Assembly: GCA_023375785.1 (NCBI GenBank)
Contig: SZWC01015234.1
Coordinates: forward strand, 5,702 to 53,464
DNA length: 47,763 bases
Source of the DNA: Penium margaritaceum
Lineage: Eukaryota > Streptophyta > Zygnematophyceae > Desmidiales > Peniaceae
Reading direction: 5' to 3'
Shown here piece after piece: positions 31,008 to 41,829 of the stretch (position 1 is the first letter of the stretch; each line of letters starts with the position of its first letter). The notes beneath the pieces are model-generated. The model was not told the DNA's origin, did no database searches, and was given only the letters and a program-made list of their open reading frames with translations. The position numbers and the translations under genes are program-made.

Positions 31008-32997
31008 ACCTTGGACTCGGTGCCATCTCCTAGCCTACCGCGCTACACGTGTGGTCCAGGCGGCTGTCTCCGACCCAGGCCGTCAGTGAGTTCGCAGACT
31101 GCCACACCACGCCCTATGGTGCCTCGGCCACCTGACGCCCCACGTGTCTCTTCCACTCCTACAATAGTGAGTGGGGACCCTGGCACCAAGGCTCTCGGCC
31201 TAACCACTTCAGCCATCATTGCAGACCTCCACCCGGACTCAGCACTGGGCTACGTCATGCTCCATCAGGAGCATCGACATGCCGTCACGACTGCACTCAC
31301 GCGCATCCCACCGAGAGAGGTCAAGATGCACATGCCCTCGCAGTCCGCTCTAGAACACGCTCGAAGGACCCAGCCACCCTACGCGAGGGTTGAACCTCTC
31401 CCGAGACCGTAGACTAGGATGTTGCATGCGCTGACAAGCTCACTGCTATCCTGCAGCACCACGTGTATGACCTCATCGATCTCTCTCTAGGTCGGAAGGT
31501 CATCGGTTCCAAATGGGTCTTCTGGCGTAAATGGAAGTCGGACGGGTCCTTCAACAAGTACAAGGCCCGCCTCACAGCCAAGGGGTTTGCTTAGGTCCCT
31601 CGGGTTGATTACGACCAGATTTTTACCCTACTTGGCTGATTCTCCACTAGCCGAGCGCTCTTGAACCTGGTTGCCCAGCACAGGTGGGAGCTGCATCAGA
31701 TGGACCTAAGCAACGCTTTCCTTCATGGCTCGCCCGAGGGAGAGGAGCTTGACATGGTGCAGCCTCCACGCATTGACGACGGCACTAGGAAGGTCTGGCG
31801 GCTGCGGAAGGCCCTCTAAGGCCTGAAGTAGTCACCTCGATATTGGAACCAGGAGATTAGTCGCATGCTCCTCTGCGGCGGCCTCCTGTGCAACCTAGAT
31901 GATCCCCCACTGTTCATAAGCCCGCGAGGCCAGACCTTCGCCGCTGTCTTGGTCTACGTTGACGATCTCCTCATTGCGTCGCCAGACATGGCTGCCATCC
32001 AGCGTGTCAAGGACCTCCTGCACACCGCCTACCAGATGAAGGATCTCCGGTGTGCCCGAGTTTTCCTAGGCATGAAGCTCAAGCATGATTGCTCCCAGGG
32101 CGTCCTATACATCCACCAGGCTGCCTATGTATAGACTCTATCCACTCGCTTTGCCAAGGACTTGCCACTCGTACCGAGTGCGTCCTCACCCATGTTACTA
32201 CATGGCCAGGTGAAGCTGAAGAACATTGACCCTGCCGTTGTGGGGGAGCTAGTTGACGTGACCACGTATTTGCGAGTCATCAGGTCGGGACGACGACACG
32301 CCAAGATATTGCATTCGTCGTCAACCTCCTGGCGCAGTTATCTTAGGAGTCGTGTCGCGTCCACTTCGAGGCCGCAATCCGAGTACTACACTATGTCGTC
32401 TCGACTCTACGGCGAGGTCTCATGTTCTGCCGACAGTGGTCTATTGTCGTGGTGGGCTACACCGACAGTGACTGGGCCGGCAGTCCGGACAGCAAGAGCC
32501 GCACAGGTTTGATCTTTCTGGTTGGCGCCATGGTTGTTTCCTGGCGCAGTGACAAGCAGGGGTGCATTACACGTAGCATTGCTAAAGTTGAGTACGTGGC
32601 CCTTGGCTCAGGCACATGTGAGAGCCTGTGGTTGCGTCGTCTTTTGTCCGAGTTGTGTCAGTCCGTCGCATCCATCACGTTGGATTGTGATAATGAGATT
32701 GCCATGGCCATCACTGACAATGACGGTGTATATACACACGCACAAAGCACATCAATGTTGAATATCACTATGTGTGCTCGTTGTTGTAGGACGGCAGCGT
32801 CAGCATTGTGTGGGTTGAGACAACACGGCAGCTGGCAGACTTCTTGACCAAGGCACTCGTTCAAGAAGGCTGTGAGTTCGGTCGGCGTGCGTCCGTGAGT
32901 TGTACTCCTTGTCACTGCCTGCATCTCTGCGTGACCTGGGGGGAACTTGTCTGTTGAATGTGTCTCCGCCCGTCCATGTGCAATGCGCCAGTGAGTC

Positions 32998-33006
32998 ATG
33001 GAGGAG
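32998..33006 (+). other. Element B polypurine tract
   Basis: ATGGAGGAG directly before the 3' LTR. Confidence 0.75.
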
Positions 33007-33853
33007 TGTTGGTTTTTTTCTCACATCTCTCATTGTGCTCTATTGTGTCCTCCCATCTTGTGTACATCGGCGTGAAGATGACTGATGGCGAGACTCGACA
33101 CTGTTGGAGTGTCATCCGGTGGAGTTGACGGACGTTGAGGACTACACGTAATTCGTTGGAGCCTCCTCCCTCCGGTGACATGATCAGCTCCATCGGCAGG
33201 CCTCCTCGGCGGTCGGACCGCCGGCGGTCATTGCCAATGCGGATGGTATCTACATGCGTCTAGTGCTGGATCTGATTGTACCATTGCATCTGCAGCATCC
33301 TGCTCTGCTTAGGGTCCAAACATCATGCTAGCGTGGCACTGTTGTCACCCGGGACTAGTGTAGGCATTGCCTGGGTTTGGGCAACCATGACTCCTCACTG
33401 TTGTTTTTCTAGCTGATTCTGACCGCATGACTGCGTTCCCAATGTTGGTATTATGGTATGGTCCAGTTTTCACGCAAAACAGACGACGCCCGGGTTTTGG
33501 GCTGTCGGCCGTCTGGCAGGGCCCAATGAGAAAACCTGCCAGCCTGAAAACATAGTTTTTTTCTGATTGGCTGGTCAACTGAGTAACAAGTTCTACAGAG
33601 TTGGGGGAGGCTAGTTCTCAGAGGGGTCCCCCATTGTGTCTCATTCTTGATCCTTATTCAGTTCTTTCCAGTTCTTAGCTGCTTTCTGGCGCTAACACTG
33701 GCGTGTGCATCTCTGAGTAACAAACCCAGAGCACTCAGACTTAGATTCTAGAGCGGCAGACTGAGGGGGCAGCTGACTAAGCAACGAGCGTGGATGCCTG
33801 TACGCTGCATCAACAATGCTGCTGCCCCAACTTGCTACATGGGAATTGTAGCT
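33007..33853 (+). repeat. Element B 3' LTR
   Basis: 847 bp, starts TGTTGG and is colinear with the two 5' LTR pieces. It contains a single ATCCG at 33114-33118, the uninterrupted version of the A target. Confidence 0.88.
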
Positions 33854-34008
33854 GTGGAAGTTATCTGGCCGCTGCTGGTGGGTGGAGCCACCACTCGTCA
33901 GTGCTCCGGCGTCAGTTGCATCCGTATCAAGGATCTACACAAGCATGGACACGGTCGATTGGTCATAGTAAGCTATACAAACAGCCGAGGATGACTCACA
34001 TCACAACA
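33854..34008 (-). repeat. Element C 3' LTR, proximal part
   Basis: On the minus strand it starts TGTTGTGATGTGAGTC and continues with CTATGACCAATCGACCGTGT, close to the start of the A LTR. It is cut at 33853/33854 by the B insertion. Confidence 0.85.
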
Positions 34009-34017
34009 CTCCCCCAT
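34009..34017 (-). other. Element C polypurine tract
   Basis: On the minus strand ATGGGGGAG directly precedes the LTR start, identical to that of A. Confidence 0.85.
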
Positions 34018-34106
34018 GACCCGATGGTATGCATGTCCATACACGTGCACAACTAACACAAGTGCGCAACAAGATGCTCAACGGTCCACGCTTGCACGCC
34101 CCACTC

Positions 34107-37100
34107 TCAAGCACTCTCAAGCAAGGAGCGAAGCCGGACAAAACGAATGACCACCATGAACTTTCCGCACGCTAATGCCTTCGTCAAGAAGTTGGCCTGC
34201 AGCATGTCCGTGCCAACCCAAATGGTGGAGATCACAAGTCGCTCCACAAGATCACGCACAAAGTGATGCTCAACAGTAATGTACTTTGTGCATGCATGAA
34301 ACACACCAGAGCTCTGCGCAATGGCAAGAGCACTCTGGTTGTTACAGTGGAAAACGACGCAAGGCACCGACTGACACAACTCATAAACCAGATGCTGCAG
34401 CCACACCGCCTCAGCAACCCCAGCCTCCATAGCAACATACTCAGCCTCTGATGAGCTACGTGTAATACAATCCTGCTTGCTGTTGCGCCATGACACAGCG
34501 GTGCCACCAAGCAGGAACACGTAGCTTGTTCGACTGCGTCCATCAGGACTCCACATTCAGTCACTATCTGTGTAGCCTTCGACTACCACGGAACATTGGC
34601 GTCAAAAACATAGTCCGAGGTACGGTGTGGACACCACGTACTACAACACTTGTACAGCTGCGTGAAAGGCTCTCGCCCGATGACAGTGTAAGAACTGTGC
34701 AAGGAGGTTGACGGCAAAGGCAATGTCGAGTCGTGTGGTAGTGGCCAAGTACATCAAAGAGCCAATCAGGCGCAAGTACATGGTCACATCCATTGTCTCC
34801 CCCACCTCTGCTGGATCATGCACCTTTAGAGCATCCTGCCCGTCAGGTGTGATGGGGATGGAGGCCGTGGGAACTGCACCAAGGAGGTCAGCAAACCGAT
34901 CCCCCACAACGCGGGCATAACGTGCCTCATGCAACAAGAGTGTCCTTTGCTGACGATCGTGCACAATCTCCATCCCAAGAAACACATTTGCAGTACCAAG
35001 TTCTTTCATCCTATATGCAGTCTGAAGGACTACCTTGGCCTCCTTCATGGCCTTCATCGAAGGAGATACACTTAGGAGGTCATCCACATAGAACAGGAAG
35101 GCGGTGAAGCTCTCAGCTGTCCGTCTCATAATGAGGGACAGGTCCGCGTCACTGTGCACGTAACCAACACGTTTCAGTGTGCCGGTGACCTCCAAGTTCT
35201 AGCACCTAGGTGACTATTTCAAGCTGTACAAGGCCTTGCACAAGCGCCAAACCTTGTCATCGACCTCAAATCGAGGTGGTTGAACCATGTAAATCTCCTC
35301 CTCTAAGGTACCGTGGAGGAACACGTTGTTCACATCCATCTGGTGCAGCTCACAGTTGTGGTGAGTAACAACCCCCAAAAAAGCGCGAGCAGTGGTCATG
35401 CGACCAACGGGTGTGAAGGTGTCAGTAAAATCTACAGCTTCAACTTGCGAGAATCCCTTGGCCGTCAAGTGAGCCTCGTAGCGATCCAGTGTGCCATCAG
35501 GCTTCAACTTCTTGCGAAAGACCCACTTGGCCTGTACAGCCTTCCGCCCAGGCAAGAGGTCAACAAGCTCGTAAACCCCGTGCTCACGGATAGCTCTCAG
35601 CTCATCCTCACAAGCATCACGCCACAAGTCTGTATCTTGAGCTGAGAGTGCTCCCTTCAACGTGCCTGGATCATGCGTCGTCGAGGTAGAGCTCCGGGTG
35701 ACTAAAACACATGCCTCCGGACTCGGTCTGACCACATCAAGGTGGACTGCGGCATCGCTAGCGACCGAGAACTTTCAAGAGAAGGGGCCGACAGGACATG
35801 GCGGATGCAAATGTGTTGTCTGCCTGGACACTCAGGCCAAGGGCCTTTGTGCCTAGCTTACCACTCAGAACAGTACAATTCGAGTGTCTAGGCAATGAGT
35901 CAGCAGTCCGCTTAGCCCTAGAGGCCTGTGGTCGGAGACGACCACCCGGCTCGCGGGAGTAGCCCGATGCAAGGGTGCTCACCCCAGGCCGCAGAGAAGG
36001 CTCCTGGGCCATAGCCACACGTGAAATAGGTGTATGCACGAGAGTGGGTGGGACAGAGGGGACAAATACTGACACGGGATCGGCTGTGTCTGATGGGACC
36101 AACACTGGCACGGGATCAGATGTGCCCGAGGAGTCTGACACCCGCACGGGATCAGGTGTGTCTCAGGGGACCAACACTGGTACGGGATCAGATGTGCCCG
36201 AGGGATCTGACACCCGCACGGGATCACGTGTGTCAGTGGGAACCGACACTGGCACGGGATCAGGTGCGCTAGAGGGGTCTGACACCGGCACGGGATCAGG
36301 TGTGCTAGAGGGGACTGATGAGGCTATTGGACCCACAGCCACGATGGCTGGGTCATCAGCAGCCGGAGACCGGACCGCAGGTGAGGAGGCCCGGACCGAC
36401 ACATCTGCAGGAGTAGACTCTCGCATCCGCCGGGAGGCCACACGACTAGGAACGTCGTCGGCGGCCAACAACAGAATGCTGGACAAGTTGCGATAGGTGA
36501 GAGCCTCAAAGTTGAGACTCGACATCGTGATGGCGAGCTGGGCCCCAAAAGCCCCAGGCCGTTCACTGTAGGGAGATACCGAGGAAGGTACACATGCGTT
36601 TGCGAGGTGAGACCTTGGACCCCTGTTGGTCCTTGGTATACCAGACGTAGGCGAGGGATCCCCAAACTTGGGCGAGACAAAGATCAGCACGATGGCCAAA
36701 CCACAACTCGTACGTCGTGACATGGTCCGAAAATGGACCATGCGGCAAGCGGTTCCAGATCCACGTCATGTAGGAGAAGCCCTCAAAGGCAAAGGACTCC
36801 GGAAGACCGCACTCAGACCGCATAGCGTGAACGGCATCCTCCATGGTGCGGTTCCAACGCTCAGACACACTGTTCTATTGTGTTGTAGGAGGGGCGGAAA
36901 GCTGGTGAAAGATACCGTGCTTAGTAAAGTAGGCATCCATCCCGCCTAAGAACTTGCCACCACAATCTGAGCGAAACGTGTGCAGGGTGTGAGGAGGCTG
37001 ACGTTCAGCTATCACAAGCCACAGGCGGACCGCCAGCGCGACGTCGCTCTTCTGGCGGAGGCCATAGACCCACCACATCGGGGTGAGAACTTATTGACCC

Positions 37101-37816
37101 CGATCAGAGAGGGACTCGACTGGGAGAGGACCGAGAAGGTCCGAGTGGACCAACTCTAGTGGGCGCAGTCCCCGTGAGGAGGAGTCAGGGTAAGAGCAGT
37201 GATGCACTTTACCCCGGGCGCAAAATAGATGATCGGTCTTGGATGGCTTCTCAAAGGAGGCCACGTCAAGACCGAGGGCTGACTAAGTTTGAATGAGCAT
37301 AGACACAGTGTCTGAGCTCACATGGCAAAGACGACAATGTAGTAGAGGCTGGTACTCAGGGGAGAGAACACCAGTGACAAACACACACGCAAAAGAGGGA
37401 GGGGGGGAAACAGAAGGATTGCAACAAGACACATGATAGAGATCATCAACAACAGAGGTATGAAGCATGATGGCACGTGTGTCAAGAGCAATCATTGTGG
37501 CACAATCAGCAGAGTGCTCAACAGTGAGACCCATCCTGATGTATGTACAAATAGAGAGCAGGTTGAGCTCAAGACCAGGGACAAAGAGCACATAAGGAAT
37601 GTACAAGGGGCGAAACGGACCATCAAACTGTACAACCCCAAGTCCCTCCACAGGCAATGACTGACCAGACCCTGTGCGAACGGACCGAACAAATGCAACG
37701 AGGCCCGGCAGAACAAAATCACTACGACGACAGATCATGTGATGGGTGGCACCAGAGTTAATGATCCAGGTGCCACTTCGCTCACGACCACTCTTCAACA
37801 CTGAGTAACATGCCAA
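34107..37816 (-). pseudogene. Element C pol pseudogene (minus strand)
   Basis: In transcription order: protease WIINSGATHHM near 37770, where the catalytic Asp is Asn. Integrase has FRSDCGGKF near 36970 (Arg to Cys, Glu to Lys next to the catalytic Asp) and a TAG at 36877-36875 where element A has Gln before NGV, then SERWNRTM. The linker holds a 36-bp minisatellite. RT spans 35735-34641 with KAVQAKWVF, AFLHG-like VFLHG and YVDD at 35090-35079. RNase H (34556-34107) is nearly intact with SSSEAEYVA and TKYITVEHHF. Frame changes and stops separate the blocks. Similarity to A is high throughout, so the two belong to one family. Confidence 0.85.
36060..36311 (-). repeat. 36-bp minisatellite (about 7 units) in the integrase-RT linker of C
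   Basis: Units of 36 bp containing CACGGGATCAG on the plus strand; on the coding strand they encode a 12-residue repeat of the type DPVPVSDPSGTS. Same place and same period as in B, but unrelated in sequence. Confidence 0.85.
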
Positions 37817-37833
37817 AGAATACTCTGCCTCTC

Positions 37834-39220
37834 CTAAACGCTCAGCAGAGGATTCAAGTCAATGACGAACCGCAAGAATCTGTAACTCGTCAACCCAGTC
37901 GGTACTGTCATGTCCATCCTCATCGCACGCCAACTTAGCTCCACCACAAGCATAATCACGGGCAACAGACACAACAAGACAGGGTGTCGTAGGTTTACCC
38001 GGATCTCACAACCCACTCGCACCTCTCTGAGTACGGAGCGCCAGCAGTTGACGAAGCTTTGCGATCGTGCGATCCCGAGGGTCTATATCACTACTGACGC
38101 CTAGTGAAACAAATGCATCTGCTACAATCGTGGTAGCGGCACGCCCCAACCATGTGTCACTCGAGGAAATCCGCTGCATGTGCGTCGCCTGAAGGCCACG
38201 CATTAGTTGAGTCCAGCCAAGGGACTCCTTACACTCTGTGTAGCGATGAGGAACTCCACCGTTGTAGCAGTGGACAGAACATCCATCGCCACTACGCGCT
38301 TGCTACTACTACTCCTGCTGCTGCTGTTGTTGTCCCTTCCGGCGTCGCTTCTTCCCCTTCTTCCCCTGTACGGCTATTGTAACGCCATGAGTGTGGCCAC
38401 TAGGGGTAGAGGAGGAGGAGGAGGAGGCAGTGGAGGTGGGACTGGTGAACTGGGACAAAGGCGTAGGAGGGGTCGCAATCATTGGTGCAAAACGTGGACT
38501 TTGCTGATGGGCGATGGCAGCCTCATGAGCTCATGTGGCCTGGAGGAAGTAGCGATGGGTCCAAGGAAGCAGTTGGAGTGACTCCAACAACTCAGAGAAA
38601 GCTACACGGTCGAAGCCCATAAAGAGTGGTCCAACTGCGTCCCCATCATGATGGTGTCGAGTGTCCACAACTACGTCTTGCCACCGGTTCCAAGGCGCGT
38701 GTAAAGGCGCATCGCGCGATTAGTGACGGGGTATAGGGAGACTACCAGTTAGAGAAACGCCACCAAAGGTGAGCGCCGTTGAACAACGTGTTTGATCCTG
38801 ACGGCGAGAAGATGGCGGGGTAAGAGGCTCAGACCTCAGACGTAGCTCACGAATACGCTCCTCAAGGACAGGAATCTCGTCCTCACATGTGTCATCCTCA
38901 ATCTCTTCCTCATCCCAGGTGTCAACCTGTGATGAGCGAAGCTGAGGCTGCGACACTGTGTACGGTATAGACTGCTAAACAGATGGTGCAGCTCCAATAG
39001 TCCCTCCTCGTGGCTGCTGTGAGCCCTCCAAACGGCCCCACAGTAGCTCAGTAATCTCCTGTAACGTGTCACTCTGCCACTGCTACTGCCAGCGTATCTC
39101 ATCCTGTGTCCGACGAAGCTTGTCTATCACGAGTGACTGCAATCATGGACTCATGATGCTCGAAGAGGAGGAAGAGGAGGGTTCTCCGAGGCCTTTGCCT
39201 TTGTCATGCACTAGCGCCAT
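37834..39220 (-). pseudogene. Element C gag pseudogene (minus strand)
   Basis: The start ATG on the minus strand is at 39220 (MALVHDKGKGLGEPSSSSSS), equivalent to MSSPDDKDKGPGDPSSSSSG of A. The N-terminal region has stops, then the frame 38956-38720 reads WDEEEIEDD and VLEERIRELRLR, a possible coiled coil matching LQDRLRQLQ of A. The zinc knuckle near 38290-38230 reads HCYNGGVPHRYTEC: the second Cys is replaced by Gly and the spacing is short as in A. Too broken to produce protein. Confidence 0.7.
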
Positions 39221-39429
39221 GGAAGCGCTCAGTATGGGGCCGAATGTCAAGAATGCTCCGAATAAGAAAAAGTGACGTATTGAGCCCGAAATTGCTGACG
39301 CCAGCACAGCCGACGATAACGTCAGCGCTTTACACCAGGGTAAAAGACGCTAGCTTTTTTTTGGCGTATTTTCTACCAGCCCTTTTTTAATTTTTGGAAG
39401 TCAGGCGGACTTCGTGTGACGGGTGCGGT

Positions 39430-39966
39430 GATCGCGGCACCACCTGCTCGCTGCTGCGTAGGGCTACACAGCCCTACATAGTGTTGCGCAGCTTCTGTGT
39501 AGATGAGCAGCACTGCTGCACAGCAGCACTGCTGCGTAGAAACAATGTTACACAGGCTTGCTGCTGCTGCTGTAGCCGCCGCCACTACTGCTTCTACCGC
39601 CGCTATTGCGTTGCTGTTGCTGCTCGCGACTGCTGACGGCGCGGCTGCTGCAAGTTGTTGCCATCGCTGTGCACTACCACTGCTCGCAGCCGCTGTCACA
39701 AGCTGTTGTGAGCTGATTTTCCCTCTTTTTTTGTATAGATGAGTAGCCAGACACGGCTGCTGCTGCCACCCGGTGCTGTTTTTGCGGCTTGGCTTAGCTG
39801 CCGAAGCTGGTGACTGCCATAGCTCACCCGGTGACTTGGTGGGGATTGTGTGGTGGTGTCGCTGCTAAAAACAGCTCTATGGGTCCTAGAATATGGCGGC
39901 GGTGACTCTCACTGCTGCTGCCGGTGCTGCGTCTCTGCGTCGCAACTCAGCGAGAGAGGTCTCGCT
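39430..39966 (-). repeat. CAG-rich leader of element C
   Basis: On the minus strand the region between PBS and gag is rich in CAG and AGC trinucleotides, as in A, B and D, though more decayed. Near 39296-39330 imperfect relatives of TGACGTCA (TGACGCCA, AACGTCAG) occur at the place of the arrays in A and B. Confidence 0.65.
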
Positions 39967-39978
39967 GCTCATATACCA
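39967..39978 (-). other. Element C primer-binding site
   Basis: On the minus strand TGGTATATGAGC, two mismatches to the initiator tRNA-Met complement, directly after the LTR end TTCTCA. Confidence 0.7.
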
Positions 39979-40338
39979 TGAGAACCTGCTAGGAAGCTGC
40001 CTAACCTTGCCGCTGCTGACGTGGCAACACTGTCCGCTGGCGCACTAGCAAGCAATGAGATTCAAGAAACAACAAGGGTCAGGCTAGAGTGACGCACAAA
40101 GTCTCATAAGCTCCAATAGCTTAGTGAATGCAGAGAGATATGACAACTGACAAGCACACATCATAAGTAGTTGCCTCGGTTCACGACGGGTGACGCACGC
40201 GATAGTGTCGGTTTGTCCTAAAACCGGCCCAAGACCATTGTTTTGGACGTAACTCTGCGCATAGGTATCCAAACGCAACACCGTTTAAACCTAGAGATGC
40301 AAAATCTCGAGCCGGACGCTACGACTGTACACACGCAC
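39979..40338 (-). repeat. Element C 5' LTR, truncated by D
   Basis: It aligns with 16280-16630 (C 3' LTR) and with the second half of the A LTR. On the minus strand the first roughly 290 bp are missing, because homology stops at 40338 where the LTR of D begins. Confidence 0.85.
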
Positions 40339-40833
40339 TGTTGAATTCATGTCATTATCACACGGTGACCTCTGGCCTCGTTGCACACTCACATCACTGG
40401 TGCAGGTGATTGACCAGTGAGAGATGACTTCGCCGATTGACACGTCGTGACCAGAAGCTGAGAAGAGGAGCCATGGAGAGGCTCAATCAGACCTTTCCAG
40501 CCTTATTTGCATTTCTCACATGCATTGGTGCACAATTGGTCATGAGCATAACTGGGTTATCCTCTAGACAGATTGTTGCTTGGACAGTGACCTAGTTTCT
40601 GCTAGGAAATTGTTCTGTGGGCAGGTGGGGTCGAATCCACCAGTTTCGAGGTCGCTGCTCGCTCACTCGCTCGCTAGCTCCCTCCTACCTGTAACACTCC
40701 TGTGGCTCATTACTCACCTAACTTTTCCCTTCAACTTTCACGTATGTCTTCGCCATGGCTGATGCAGACCTCGTGCATGGTTGCTTCCTTGCACAAGTCT
40801 AGCTTTCACTTGCTGGCATAGCATAGTACCTCC
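40339..40833 (+). repeat. Element D 5' LTR (limits inferred)
   Basis: The left limit is set by the TG where C homology stops (TGTTGAATTC). The right limit is set by the PBS. No second copy is available for comparison, so the exact right end may be a few bases earlier. Confidence 0.65.
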
Positions 40834-40845
40834 TGGTGTCAGAGC
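40834..40845 (+). other. Element D primer-binding site
   Basis: TGGTGTCAGAGC, one mismatch to the initiator tRNA-Met complement; the following AAGGTT resembles its continuation (CAGGTT). Confidence 0.75.
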
Positions 40846-41122
40846 AAGGTTACATGGAAGAAAGGCAGCGGATCGACCTGCCGCCCACGTATTCTGGCCC
40901 AAACCCGCGACTGCCACTCTTGGCGTCGCATGTCCACCCTGCCGTCACGCACTACCAGCACAGCAGCAACTAACTGTTGTAGCATCAACAGCAACAGGTG
41001 ACGGCAATCTGCCTTTAGGGCTCTTTGGTCTTCCCCTCCCCCTGCTGGTTGGGCTCCCCTCTATTCCTGTGTTGGGTGGGGTTGGAACAGGTACCTACAG
41101 GTGTTCCCACGGCCTTCCCATA

Positions 41123-41175
41123 TTTCCCACGCCCACTAGGGCGGGGGAAACGCTGCCGAAAAATTTTCGGCAGCG
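41123..41175 (+). other. Leader hairpin module, element D copy 1
   Basis: First hairpin: TTTCCCACGCCC (41123-41134) faces GGGCGGGGGAAA (41139-41150) around loop ACTA, with one mismatched pair. Second hairpin follows without a gap: CGCTGCCGAAAA (41151-41162) and TTTTCGGCAGCG (41164-41175), a perfect 12-bp inverted repeat with a single central base. Confidence 0.75.
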
Positions 41176-41219
41176 TGGGGGGGTCGGTCGCCGTCTCCTA
41201 GCAACATTTGCAGCAGCTG

Positions 41220-41735
41220 CAACGTGAACAAAGGCTCAGCTTCCGCAGCTCAGCAGCAGCAGCCTCGCACCATCTCAGCAGCAGTGGCTCTAGCTCAGCA
41301 GCTCCGCAGGAATAGCCCAGCAACAGCTCAGCAGCAGCAACTCAGCAGCAGCTCAGCAGCAACAACTCAGCAACAGCTCAACAGCAGCTCCGTAGCAGCA
41401 TCTTAGCAGCAGCGCAGCATTAGCTCAGCAGCAGCTCAGCAACAGCTCAGCAGCAGCTTAGTAAACAGCTCAGCAGCAGCCCAGCAACAGCTCAGCAGTA
41501 GCTCAGTAGCAGCTTAGCAAATTGCTCAGCAGCAGCTCAATGGCAGCAGTAGTAGCAACAGCAGCAGCACTGTAGCAGCAGCACGACAGCAGCAGCAGTA
41601 GCAGTAGCAGCAGCAGCAGCAGCTGCTGCAGCAGTAGCAACAAAAGTAGCAGCAGCAGTAGTAGCCACAGCAGCAACAACATCAGCAGCACTACATCAGC
41701 AGCACCTGCAACACAGCAGCCGCACAAGTAGTGTG
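41220..41735 (+). repeat. CAG/CTCAGCAGCAG-rich leader tract of element D
   Basis: About 500 bp of CAG-based repeats, mostly in the larger motif AGCTCAGCAGC. Reading frames in it are compositional. Confidence 0.88.
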
Positions 41736-41829
41736 ACGGCAGCAGCAAGCAACATGACGTGCAGATGCGCTCCCAGCCTCTCTTGGTGCACGATCAGCAG
41801 CCTTGTAGCAGTCTCCGCACCACCGTCTG

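Larger units (their letters stand above)
28900..32905 (+). pseudogene. Element B pol pseudogene
   Basis: Protease: WIIDSGTTHHMT near 28965. Integrase: HHRRCH, CIDCAHGKMH, HSDVMGP, then FRSNRGGEY where the second catalytic Asp is Asn, and NGVSERWN. The linker contains a 36-bp minisatellite. RT: VYDLIDLSLGRK, AFLHG, YVDD at 31955-31966. RNase H: GYTDSDWAGS, then frames change near 32300 and 32730. Stops include TAG 31592 and TAG 31829 (both at expected Gln), TGA near 31638 (for Arg), TAA 31817 (for Tyr) and TAG 32132. The 195-bp duplication with an N at 29939 adds 196 nt and creates an artificial frameshift inside integrase. Confidence 0.85.
16777..33853 (+). mobile_element. Ty1/copia element B, inserted in the 3' LTR of C and itself interrupted by A
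   Basis: 5' LTR pieces 16777-16888 and 24761-25495, PBS 25496-25507, a CAG-rich leader, gag from 26911, pol to about 32900, purine tract and 3' LTR 33007-33853. The right LTR is colinear with the two left pieces once A is removed. The 5-bp flanks (GAGGC left, GTGGA right) agree at only three positions, so a target-site duplication is not confirmed. Coding regions carry many stops and two assembly duplications. Confidence 0.87.
16280..40338 (-). mobile_element. Ty1/copia element C (minus strand), interrupted by B (with A) and cut by D
   Basis: A minus-strand copia element of the same family as A. Its pieces on the plus axis are: 16280-16776 (distal part of its 3' LTR), 33854-34008 (proximal part of the same LTR), 34009-39978 (internal region with gag and pol) and 39979-40338 (its 5' LTR, truncated). 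The two 3' LTR pieces together (about 652 bp) match the length and sequence of the 641-bp A LTR. Its LTR ends TTCTCA followed by a PBS, as in A. All coding domains are recognisable but interrupted. It is the oldest layer of the nest because both B and D lie within it. Confidence 0.85.

Noticed and set aside
35975..36496. Plus-strand frame of 173 codons, Gly/Thr-rich
   Set aside because: It is the antisense shadow of the minisatellite linker of element C pol on the minus strand.
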